DNA of 64,000 nucleotides from Nymphaea colorata. Taxonomy: Eukaryota; Streptophyta; Magnoliopsida; Nymphaeales; Nymphaeaceae. The DNA is taken from contig NC_045140.1 of assembly GCF_008831285.2 (NCBI RefSeq), forward strand, positions 12,770,505-12,834,504. Direction: 5' to 3'. The notes under the pieces were generated by a model. That model saw only the letters and a program-made list of their open reading frames with translations, had not been told where the DNA came from and ran no database searches. Each line of letters begins with the position of its first letter. Positions within the stretch are counted from its first letter, which is position 1. The translations under genes and the position numbers were made by a program. This document shows positions 38,273 to 50,200 of this stretch, in pieces.

Positions 38273-41200
38273 ATATGCATGTAATATTCTTTGTTCATAA
38301 TATTTTCTTTTCTATGTATTCAATGTTGCGTATGCAACATTCCTGTCCTCATGTTGAAAATATCTCCAAACTGAAAATATTGCTGATAAAAAATTGATAT
38401 TGTAAATATGACATATGCACACACACTTAATAATGTTGCAACTTCACCCGACACACACACGAAGTAGTATACTACTTTTTGGGGCTCTTGTGCTTGCCCT
38501 AGTGATTTTTGTTGAACTTTGAGCAAGGAAAAGGAAATGGCTTTTTTACTCTCTGTTGACATACTGTTTTCATGATGATAAATGATTTAATATATATGCT
38601 TAGGCTTAGCATGTACCTTGGTAACTGTTATCCTTATTTAAATTAAATTTATTTTTGTTCTCATTTCCTGATCAGTAATTTTGAAGTGTTGGTATATAAC
38701 CTAGTAGGTTAATGCATCCGATGTGATTATCTTGGAGGGAATTTTAGTCTTCCATGATCCACGAGTCCGTAGTTTGATGAACATGAAGATCTTTGTGGAT
38801 ACAGGTTTTTTCATATCTTCTTTCTTTGTTTGGATCTCATATTTTTTTTTAAAGTTATATGTTTGTGCAGACTTTTTGGTTGTATTCAATCTGTGGAAAA
38901 TCTTCCTTTCTGTTTCTAGCATTTCATGAACAAGATCAGTTATTGGCATCCATGCATGCTATTATTCCCTAGGCATGCCAATGCTCAATAAGTCAAGAGA
39001 GGCAGAATTTGTGAAAATCAATGTTGTTAAATGCGATGAGGCGAAGCAAAGCTCTAAGCCTGTGAAGCGAAGGGAAGTGAGATAAAGCAGAGCCAAGCAT
39101 AAGCTTCATGACCAAAACTTCAAACTGTTGGTGAATTTGATAAATAATAAACTTAGAATTTGCAACACAAAGTAATTGAAGACCTACTAAGTACCTAAAG
39201 TGCATGCTTTAGGCACCAGATGTACACCAGCCTGATGCATGCACATCACTAGGGTGAAACACACACTTAAGGAATTTCGTACCTGACCTCAGTTTTCATG
39301 AGGTGCTCAAAGGTCTGAGGTGGTCCGAGGCATGCGCTTCAGACCTCAGAGCACACACATCTAACAACAGTGGTGAAATATGAAATTTGTCGTCTTTTAG
39401 ATAAAATTTTAACTAGATGGGCATCTTTCTAGAGGAGGGACTAAGAAATAAAGGTGGTGTGTTCCAAAAAATTGAACAGGCAAATTAGAGAGAAAGCTGT
39501 ACCATGTGAGTTATTTCACTAGCAATGTTCGATTGTTCTTTTTCTTCACTGCTATTGCTTTTGCTACTAACATTATTATGGCGTCCACGTAACTATTCTT
39601 TCTATCAAATCAACTTAGGATGACAATCTTCCTCACTAGAAAATTAAGCATTAGGTATTACTGTTTGAATTCCTTGCATATCTTAAGCAACACTATGAAA
39701 GTCTGTAAGAATTTTGTTTTGCATGAAGGAAAGAACAAATTCTGGGACTTGCTAGATGTTAACTACATATTCAAAATGCACCATTTATTACGGTAGTAAA
39801 ATCTTAGTTGTCAAAATCTTGACTAGTTGATTCAATGGTTATCATGCAACCTATGTTTCAAACCAGCAACCTAAGTCATATGGTTGTGGATACAGGTTTG
39901 GGTCAATGTTGTAAGAGGCATATGCCTCACCCCTCAAAGCGTATGCTGTAGCAGTGAGGTGCAGCCTGCCTTGAGGTGTGCGCCTCAATGTGGGTCGTAC
40001 TCTGTGCCTTAAAAACAAAATAATTCTAATCTATATAAGAAGGAATGTAAATCCTCAAGAAGGATTTGATGATTTAGTAGGCTCTTCCATTCAAAATGTA
40101 ATATTGTCTTCATTTGTCTTAATCAACTTCCTTTGTGGCTGATGAGCATCGTCATCTTCCTCAAAGTCTGGGACTATATGTGAAGTCAGATTTTCTTGTG
40201 CTTAAGTTTCAGGAACAAAATCTCTGATAGATTGTCTGGCAGTAGCAGATCATCTTGTTTTTCCATATCAAGAACAAGGCCTGGTAAAGATGGAATGTGT
40301 TGTTCATCAATGTTGGGCACTTCTCCAGACATAGTAATTTCTAATAATGTAAATAATAAACATGGTTAGCATAACAATTAGCACAAATTGTAAAGTGTGC
40401 TTCATAAGATTCAAATGAAGAAATATATGCAGTAAGCAGAATATGTTTGTAATCATTTTTTTTAGAATTGAAATTCGAAAACCAAAATATCCTAGTAGGG
40501 TAATACTAAAGGGCCTTGGGATCTGAGGAAGAAGATAATGCAAGTCCATCATTATCTGAATCATCATCTAAATTAAGTGATACATCATTTTCTTCGGTGT
40601 CTTCCAACATTGTTTCAACTTTTTCTTCAAGTTCTTGTATTTTAACAAACTTCCTCTTGCCTTTGCTTGCAAACGCACCCTTTGTTTTGTTTGTTTTTTT
40701 TTTTCTTTTGCTTATCTGAACGTGTGGATGGACCATCTTGCCTTTGCTTGTGTTGAAATAAGAATGTTTATGTTCCTAGGTGGTTCTTTGTAATATTAAA
40801 GAGTTATAAGATCTCTCTAATATTTTCTTTATTTTAGATTGATGTAATATGTAAATCTTCTTTCTACCCTAATCTCTTTATAATAGAGATTAGGGTTAGT
40901 GAATGAGATGAGTTCTTTTCTTCTCAACTCTCACGTCTTCAGCCCTCTCTCTCTCTCTCTCTCCATGTTTCAAGGCTGCAACATGGTATCAGAGCGGGAT
41001 GTGACTGGCGACGCGACTTGAACAGCCGGCGATAGGCTGCAGACGTTCGTGAATCTGGCGACGTGATGTGAACAGCCGGCGACCCTCCTTCTCAGGCTAT
41101 CTCTTCCACCGTCTTGTTCTCCTTCCTCTTCTTCCGTCTCTTCCTTCTTCTCTTCTCATATGTTCTAGTTGACTGATTTCCAGCAACGGAACTAGGTGGA

Positions 41201-44200
41201 GGAGTCTATTCACGCTAGGAGGTATGCGTGAATAGACTCCAGTCGTGGAGACTCTTATGGTTTGATGTGGTCTATGATCAAGGCAGCCAAGTGGGGGACT
41301 GCTCTTTATGATTTTTTTGTGGCAGTTTACGTTGAATACATTTATTTGCTGTCGTTATCTATGATGTGTGAAAATTAATGTGTGGTACAGCTGCGTTAGA
41401 TACATAAATAGACAAGTTGTTGGTTGGAGCAGATTATTGTGGGCTTGCTGTTAGCAGTTGTTTTTCAGATTGCTGTTCTTTTTGGCCGTGGGTTGCTGTC
41501 AACAGTTGGACAGCGGTTTGCTTGCTCTTGTGCATCTAATGTGGCAAAGTGTGCAAGTTGAAGAAAGCTATTTATGGACTCAAGCAGAGAACTCGTGCGT
41601 GGTGTCACAAGTTTTTTGAGGTAGTCTCAAAGTGTGGCTTTGTGAGATCTCCTCTTGATCATTCTCTGTTTATCAAGAAGACTTGCAGAGGTATAACCGT
41701 TCTCGTGGTTTATGTTGATGATATTATCCTAACAGGTGACTCTGATCAAGAAATTTCTGATGCAAAACTGTTTCTTCAAAAACACTTTGTGACGAAAGAT
41801 CTTGGTCCACTTCGATACTTCTTGGGAATAGAAGTTGCTCGCAATAGGGAGGGTGTTGTTCTCTCTCAATGGAAGTATGTTCTTGATTTATTGCAGGACA
41901 CAGAGATGCTAGGAGCTAAACCGGCTAATTTGCCTATGAATCCACGTATACACCTTCATGATGACCAAACAGAATTAGTGGATTCTCGATCTTATAGATC
42001 CCTTATTGGAAAACTACTCTATGTTACTGTGACAAGACCAGACATTAGTTTTGCAGTGGGGAAGCTAAGTCAATTTATGGAAAAACCAAGGAAAGTTCAT
42101 TGGGATGTTGCTTTGATGGTGGTTAAATATCTGGCCTTTTGTTCACAAAAGGCAAGACTCTGGAAGTGGAAGCCTATAGTGATACTGACTATGCTAGCTC
42201 AATCGAGGACAGAAAATCTACCACAGGATTTTGTGTATTTGTGGGAGACAACCTCATATCATGGAGAAGTAAAAAACAAGGTGTGGTGTCAAGATCTAGT
42301 GCAGAATCTGAATACAGAGCTATGGCTCAAACTGCAACAGAAATGACTTGGGCTAGATCCATGCTATCTAGCCTAAGTGTGTCGATTCCACTTCCCATGA
42401 AAATGTATTGTGACAATCGTGCAGCCACATACATTGCTAATAATCCAGTTTTCCATGAGAGAACTAAACATATTGAGGTTGACTGTCATTACATTCGGGA
42501 TCTCGTTCAAGGAGGAACCATTGCCACTATTCATGTCCCTTTAGAAGACAAAGCTGCAGATGTCTTCACCAAAGCTCTCCCTATTGGTGATTTCTTTAAA
42601 TGTTGTGACAAGCTGAACATGTTTAATATGTGTGCTCCAGCTTGAGGGGGAGTGTTGAAATAAGAATGTTTATGTTCTAGGTGGTTCTTTGTAATATTAA
42701 AGAGTTATAACATCTCTTTAATATTTTCTTTATTTTAGATTGATGTAATATGTAAATCTTCTTTCTACCCTAATCTCTTTATAATAGAGATTAGGGTTAG
42801 TGAATGAGATGAGTTCTTTTCTTCTCAACTCTCACGTCTTCAGCCCTCTCTCTCTCTCTCCACGTTTCAAGGCTGCAACAGCTTGCAAATGCACCCTTTG
42901 TTTTTTTGTTTTTCTTCCTCTTTTGCTTATCGAAACGTGTGGATGGGCCATCCTTGCCTTGGGAAGCTCCACTTGCTTTGTCTACAAGATCCCATGTGAG
43001 AGAAGGATCACCATCGTATACATTTTCATTATCAGTGGGCCATTCTTCATCGTCATCAACTTCTCTCAATATGATTTTAACAATCTATGCTCCAAGTATT
43101 TTTCTTTCTATCTTTTCTTGAGCCTCTAATTATATGCCACATATACTAAGTTGTTCCATTTTTTATGCTTCTATCTATTTCTTTTCTTTGTATGAAGCAG
43201 TATACAAAGAAGCACTGCATGAGAGCAACGTCCAATCATATGAATATGTCTAAATGATAGCAAATGCCTGGTATAATTAATCGTTCAAAGGTACGCACAG
43301 CTAGAAACCCTGGATGTTAGGCCCAATACTTGTATAGCAAATCTTTGGAGTTAAGTGCATCCAATGCCATAAGGTGTTCACAAATCAACTAATAGAATCT
43401 TAAAAAAAAAATCAAATAGTATGATACGAATATTAAATGACCAACATTAATTAAAATGAAGTATAATACTTGGCAAAAGTGTTTTTCGCTTTTGAATAGT
43501 TATGTCTATGCCAAATGGTCATTCTGCTTTTCGATATGCTACCATTTGGTCATGAATCTTGCTATGGTCTAGTGGATTTCCTATGAGGCAGAAAATGCAC
43601 TTATAAGCTCCTTCTCAGGCATATCAACAACTGTAATAGGTTCTTCTTTCTTGTAATCCAAAAAATCTGTAAATTGAATCTCTTGACTCTGAGAATACTC
43701 TTCCCTAACCACAGACTTCTCCCCCTGAAGAGGATTCTCACAAAAGTAAGAGGCATGTTTCAAAAAGGTAACATCTCTTGTAACATAAACTGGACCAGTG
43801 GTAGATCAAGACATCTATACCCTTTATGAGTGGAAGAATACCCAACAAAAACACACCCTTGATAGACCGGGGGTCAAGTTTCTTAACATTTGGACTGTGA
43901 TCATGAATAAAACACACACAACCAAACACACGAGGGGGGAGAAGAAAAGGTTGACGACTTCCCGGAAGTAAGGAATGAGGAGTCCGACCATTCAGTACAC
44001 GACTGGGAATGCGGTTGATGAGGTACGCACTAGTAAGAACTTCATCACCCCAATAGTGTTTGGGAAGATTTCTCTGAAACAAAAGGGCTCTTGTGACATT
44101 AAGGAGCTGGCGGTTCCTCCTCTCAGCCACCCTGTTCTGAGGGGGGGGGGGGTATAACTACATGACGTCTCATGAACAATCCCCCTTTTTGGAAGGAAAT

Positions 44201-47200
44201 CCTCAACTGACTGACACATATACTCACTGGCATTATCCGATCGAAAAGTTTTAACATTTCCACCATATTAAGTTTGCACAAGAATGAATGTCTCTATGAT
44301 TTGAGTACCTCACTGCGATCTTTTGACAAGTACACAAAGGTGGTCCTAGAGAAGTCATCAATAAAAGTAATAAAATATTGAAACCCTTGACGGGTATGAA
44401 TTCCCGAAGGCCCCCACACATCAGAATGAACCAAGGAAAAAGCTTCATTAACACAACTAGTAGAAATAGGGTACGAAGCCCTCACATGTTTGGCAAACTG
44501 ACATACATCACAAGAAATCAAAGACAAGTTCAAAGTGGAACACAAATCGGGAAACAACTGTTTTAAAATCCCAAAAGGTAAATGCCCAAGGCGTTCATGC
44601 CAATACAAAAAGGACTGAAGACAATCTTCTCTTCTCTTTTCTGTCTTGCTGATCGCTTTCATAAGAGCCGTGGCCACGCGTATGGGAAGACGATATAAGC
44701 CATCAGACGCCAAACCAATCCCAATCTTCTTCCCTGTCACCAAGTCCTGCAAAACACAACGATTTGCAGAGAAAATGAGTTCACAATTCAGCTTTTTAGT
44801 AAGTTTACTAACTGATAAGAGATTTAAGGGAAACTGAGGGACATGTAATGCTCCTCGCACATGAAATTTGTCCAACAAGGACAGACTCCCTTCTCCAGCC
44901 ACAGAGGTAGAGGAACCATCTGCGAGAGATACACGTTCTCTTCCAGAAGCCAACTTATACTCATGAAACAATTTAGGGTTACCTGTCATGTGGTGAGTAG
45001 CACCACTGTCAACAATCCATTTTCCCAAGTAGGAGTTACCTTTATCCCCTACAATGGCAAGAGCATGATTAGCCTTCGTCTCATCTGATGTTTCGGCTGG
45101 ATTGACATCGATCCGACCCAAATAGGCCGCAGTTCACGAATCTGTTCAGCAGAAATGGAGGCCTTGCCTCCACTAGACTTGGTATCCTCCGACACAGGCG
45201 TCTTTCCACTAGAAGATCTCGCCCTGTTACCCCGTTTTTCTGGATGAAGATCCCAACAGAAATCCACAGTATGGCCAGTCTTCTTGCAATGAGTGCATCT
45301 ACGAAGAGGTTTGGGAGCACTACCCGGACCACGACTAACAAGTGCAGATCTCTCATTATAAGGTATGTGATCTCTCTTCCCCCCAGGGGTAACAAGTCTT
45401 CTCTGTTCTTCAGCCTCAACACGGGAGTATACATCTTCCATACTGAAGGATTCTTCAGAGTTAAGAATCTGACTCTTGATATTTTCAAATTCGTCATTTA
45501 GCCCTGCTAAGAACAGGAATATCCTATTCTCCCATTCTTTGGCAACGTACTGCATCTGATCGTCATGACAGTGCCAAGTGGCCTTGGAATGATAGTCAAG
45601 ATCCTCCCATTTGGATTTTAGAGCTGCATAGAAATCTGCGACCGAGAGATCCCCTTGCCTGAGAGCATATACGTCCTTCATCAGTTGATACACACGAACC
45701 TTCCTCTTATTCTGGCCATACATTTGTTCCAACATGATCCACATATCTCTCGCAATCTTCTTACGAAGAATGAGAGATTGAATATCAAACGAGACCGAAT
45801 TAACAATCCAAGTTTTCACTTGGTTGTCCTCAAGAAACCAAGTATCCCAAGCTATACTGTTTGCAGCAGGTTCAACCTTACTCCCATTCACATATGCAAT
45901 ACGGCCTCGACCAGCTATTCCCATGGTGATGGCGGCAGCCCACTTAAGATAATTTTCCTTAGTAAGGCGTGGTAGTGACCTGAACAGGAATACTCTCGGT
46001 TCTATAAGTCACAGCTTCATTCTGATCAGTGTTGACGGTCGACGAGGAAGAGGCTGCCATAATTGCAGACCTGTCTTACAAAGAGGGCAAAAAGAACCAG
46101 CAGCAGCGGCAGAACACAGACAGCAAAAGAGGGAACAAATGGGCCAAAAACAGGAACTCCACCACAGCAGAAACAGGGGCTGAACAGAAAGAACCTGTCG
46201 GGCGATGGAGTAATGTCGGGTGAGGCAGCCGGTGGCAGCAGCGTTTCCAGGAGATGCAGTTAGGTGGTGGCGGTGGCGGCAGTAGCAGCGGCGGCGATAG
46301 TGGCAGTGGCGGCAGGAACAGAGCACGGAGTGGCAACGTTGGGAGTTGGCAGAGACGACAGCGGCGGTCTCGGGCGATGCTCTACGAAGGGCGAAGAGAA
46401 AAAAACTCTCGGGCGCAGAAGGTGCACCGACGGGCACAGCAGCCTTCGCCTGAGTCCACCAAAAAGTCACAACGGCAAGCAGGACAGAAACAGAGAGTCA
46501 CCGGAACAGAGAGATGCCGAAGCTCCAGACGGCGTCGAGTGCTTCGCCAAAACTTCAACAGTGTCGAGTGCGTCGTTGGAAGAGACACCGGAACTCCACG
46601 GTGTCAGGCGATGACCAACGTCGGGCAGTGAACAGTAACAACACGTGATTGGAACCGTCGGGCGATGGGCAATGAACAGTACCGGCACGAGTCCTCCTCT
46701 TACACGGCCACAACAGGAACAATAACGCGAATCAGTCACGCCGGAACTTCACGGCTCTGATACCATGTAGAAACACGAGGATCAAGAACAAAGGAATACG
46801 ATGAACACGATGTAACGTGGAAAAACCCTCAACAAGAGGGAAAAAACCATGGATGAGGAGGAACTGGTGCTCACTAGCAACCAGACTCTCTCTCTCTTAA
46901 GATTTCATTAACTACTCAAAATTAGGGTTACAACCCTTAAGTAAGGCCCAACAAGGGCTGCACGATGGATCGGGTATGGATCCAGACCCGGTCCTGAAAC
47001 CCATTTGACATGCTTCAACAAGTTGTATTGTAATACAATTTGTTATTCCTGTTATATATATGTTGTAATATATGTTATAAAACTTATGTGTATATATTGT
47101 TATGTACAGTCTGTTATACCTGTTATATAGTATTGCATCAACCTATTATATGTATATACTCTTACCCTGTTTTATTATGTAATGTTGTGATACTTGTTAT

Positions 47201-50200
47201 ATGTATACATTAGTATGGTTATGTACTTATATCTATTGTTATTGCTATGTACTTATATGTATACTGTTATGTAGTGTTAGTCTTTTTTGTTATATTATGT
47301 CTTTCTTTAAGTACAGATGGATTAAAGCCTTCCTACGGATTTACATTCCTTCCTTTAGAGATTAGATTCAGTTTTGTTTTTGGTTACTTGTATTAGATTA
47401 CATTTAATGAGTAATGTTAAACTTCTTCTATTGATTTTGCTTATTCAATGGAGTCAACAATTAATTTTTGATTGTTTAAGTTGATTATACTTGTCATATT
47501 ACTACTTTCCACATTTCAAATATTAGTATTAGTCAGTCAAAATAACTTGACATATTAAGGTAACTAAAAGAATTAAAAAAAAAAAAGATTGGTCGGCTTT
47601 TTGCCTAGGCTCGCCTAGGCGGTAGGCTTTGCGTGGCGCCCAGGCACCTTGGCAACATAGGGAAAACTTTGCCGATAAAAGCTCAAGAACTATGTTTATG
47701 GCTATGCTTGGAGAAAAACTATGCTTGTCAATTTAGGAGTTCTGGTGAAGTTTCTTCTGAAGGTGAGAAGTGACAACAATGTGACCGCCTATAATGCCAA
47801 GTTGTGAATGACTCAATGTTTCATGAAAAGACCTAGCATGTAAAAATTGATTGTCATTACGTTGGTGACATGGTTCAAGCAGGAGTTATATCAACTATTC
47901 ATGTGTCTTCCAAAGATCAAGTTGTGACGTGCTTCTTATTGTAGATTTTACAAGATATTGTGACATGTTGAACATGATCTACATCTATCTTTCAACTTGA
48001 GGGGGAGTGTTGAGACTTGAGAGTTAATACTTAATATAGTGAGAGGTTTTTGGTAATTAAGGGTTGTGGGTTTATAAGTGTCAATGTGGGAGGTTTTTTA
48101 ATATTTTATTTGTTACTTGGACTAATTTTGTAATTTTTGCTGCCTCCCCCAAATCTTTATGAGGGCTAATGAGATTGATTTTTCTTTCTTTTCCCTCAAA
48201 CTTGTCTCAACAAATATGGCGATACGGGTACATGGACTTTATTGAAGTATCTATATGATTTGGTCAGACTAGTCAACCTAGTAGTTGGTTAGCCAACTTG
48301 TAACACCCCAGAAGTTTAGTATTGTATCGAAGATTGTAAGGGATCTTCAAGGACTTATAAAGGGAGGCCATTAATGAGATGATTGTCCTGGTTTCTAGCC
48401 TTTTCAGGGTTGGAACCGAAACTGCTAACCAGGGGCCCGAGCTCAAAAGTGGGTCGGGTTGTTATAAGTGGTATTGGAGCAGTTTCAACACTCAAACCTG
48501 GGGTCCCACATGCGCGGGCGTGTGTGCCTTAAGGGGGGTGGATTGTAACACCCCAGAAGTTTAGTCCTGTATCGAAGATTGTGAGAGATCTTCAAGGACT
48601 TACAAAGGGAAGCCACTAATGAGATGATTGTCCTGGTTCCTAGCCTTTTCAGGGTTGGAACCGAAACTGCTAGGGGGCGGGTTAGGATCCGTCGAACCAG
48701 GGGCCCAAGCCCGGAAGTGGGTCGGGTTGTTATACAACTAATTCTTAACTTATATGTGTTTCTATGACTCACTTTCATAATAAATATATGTATTTATTTA
48801 TTGTCAATCAACTTAGACTGACTAGTCCCTAGTCTTTCTAGGGTCTTGCTAGTAGCATTTCTGTGGATAGAAACGGAAGTGTAAAGGGGCGATGACTGTC
48901 ACTAACTGCATATGTGGACTGCAATTAAATAACCTCAAAGCATTTGATTCTGCATTCAGTCTTAACTCTAAGAGTTTGATCCATTTCATTTAGCTCCAGG
49001 CACCCAACATTTTTTCTTTTTCATGTTAATTTCCATTTTAACAAACAAACGTGAAATAATCTTTTCCACTATTTCCAATCTTAAAGGTGATTATAGTGAG
49101 GCAGTCATGGTAACGTTCATTCATATAATCTAGTTTTATAAGTAAGCCATTGCTTGCGGGTGCTATTTTTTATGCCATTTCCATGTTTCACTTCACAGTC
49201 AAATTTGTGTTCCCCTCTTCCATTATTTCCCTCACCACAGAAATGTTGGATGTACATTGATTAATTATTGAACAGGATGTTGCACCAACTTTTCTAGAAA
49301 ATATATTTTTTTCCTTGTAATGAAAGTTTATCTGATAATTTGTTCTAACTTTTTCCTTTTTCCCCCTTTTTAAGATGCTGATGTTAGACTTGCTCGAAGA
49401 ATAAAACGTGATACTGTGGAGAGGGGTAGGGATGTGAATTCTGTTCTTGAACAGGCAAGTGTCTTCAGAACTGTATGCTTATTTCTTCGCGATAGTCTAG
49501 TTTACTTAAGGTATTAAACCTTGCACTATGCTCTTCACATTCTCTTAGCTGTATACAACAGTAGAAAAATTTTGAGATTCCATCCTGTTAAGGAGGCTTG
49601 TGGCCATGCGATACCACCAACTTAATGTTGCCAGAAGAATGCCATACATTAAGGTTATGGAATATGAGGCAGGAAGGGTAACTTTTTTACCTCGGGTTGA
49701 AAGACATTGCCTTACAGGTTCTAAGCCATTGGAAATGCCAACTTCACATCTCTTCACACAAATGTCTGATCAAAGTTTCTACTTCGATAAATAGTGAATT
49801 CCCTTGTCTAACATGCATGAGAGACTGCAATGTCCATAACAATAAGATGTCAATAGATCAATAAATTGTTATTATGAGGTCCACACCATAAATATTTTTT
49901 TCATGCTCTAGTCTCTTATTGAAGGCTATCTTATTTATTGCTGTGCTTTAGCAATCTCCATGTGCCAAAAGTAGCCAAGAGCCCTCTTTCCTGCTCTTTA
50001 TGACTCTTTTGAAGTATAAAGTGCACATTTGCATACCATGAAGAAATTTATTGCCTGAGGACAATATCCACATTTTCAAGGGTTAGGAAAGATCTCCTTT
50101 ACTTTATGCAAATATCTGTACCTACTCGTTCTTCTCCAGAGTTCATCCAGAAAACAAGCCCCCCCCCCCCCCCCCCCCCCCAACTTTCTTTATAGAAAGC

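Larger units (their letters stand above)
40751..42880 (+). mobile_element. CopB-3: internally deleted Ty1/copia derivative, young
   Basis: 5' LTR 40751-40983 and 3' LTR 42653-42880 differ by about three substitutions and two length changes (about 1.3%). The TSD GCTTG is perfect (40746-40750, 42881-42885). Primer site at 40984-40995; polypurine tract at 42644-42652. The leader is joined directly to the second half of RT at about 41545, so gag, protease, integrase and the N-terminal half of RT are missing. All signals needed in cis are kept, including the family hairpin at 41201-41240. It may have moved with proteins supplied by relatives. Confidence 0.95.
39904..43140 (-). mobile_element. hAT-3 relic (3' part), split by CopB-3
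   Basis: Left terminus CAATGTTGTAAGAGGCATATG at 39904 with GCCTCA/TGAGGC repeats. On the minus strand a transposase C-terminal tail can be read at 42881-43069 ([32 protein letters not shown], then Lys-rich). It continues at 40750-40506 across CopB-3 ([15 protein letters not shown], an acidic end). The acidic DDDEEW and LTWD..KASG patches resemble tails of DUF659-type hAT transposases. The Lys-rich segment of about 85 bp is duplicated in tandem. The core and 5' end are absent. Confidence 0.5.
43581..47020 (-). mobile_element. CopA-4: Ty1/copia element truncated at its 3' side
   Basis: The 5' LTR (46766-47020, about 255 bp, TGTTGAAGCATG...TTTCTACA on the element strand), primer site (46754-46765), leader, gag, protease and integrase are present. 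RT, RNase H and the 3' LTR are missing: the element ends near 43590 inside the integrase-RT linker. No TSD can be tested. Closest to CopA-1 in its proteins. Confidence 0.9.

Noticed and set aside
46009-46739. Gly/Arg and Cys-rich frames on both strands
   Set aside because: CopA-4 leader; repetitive GGC/GCC composition.
48299-48734. Two TGTAACACCCC repeats considered as a plain tandem duplication
   Set aside because: The spacer has a primer-site-like sequence and purine tract, and a CAACT duplication flanks the whole unit, which fits a TRIM better.
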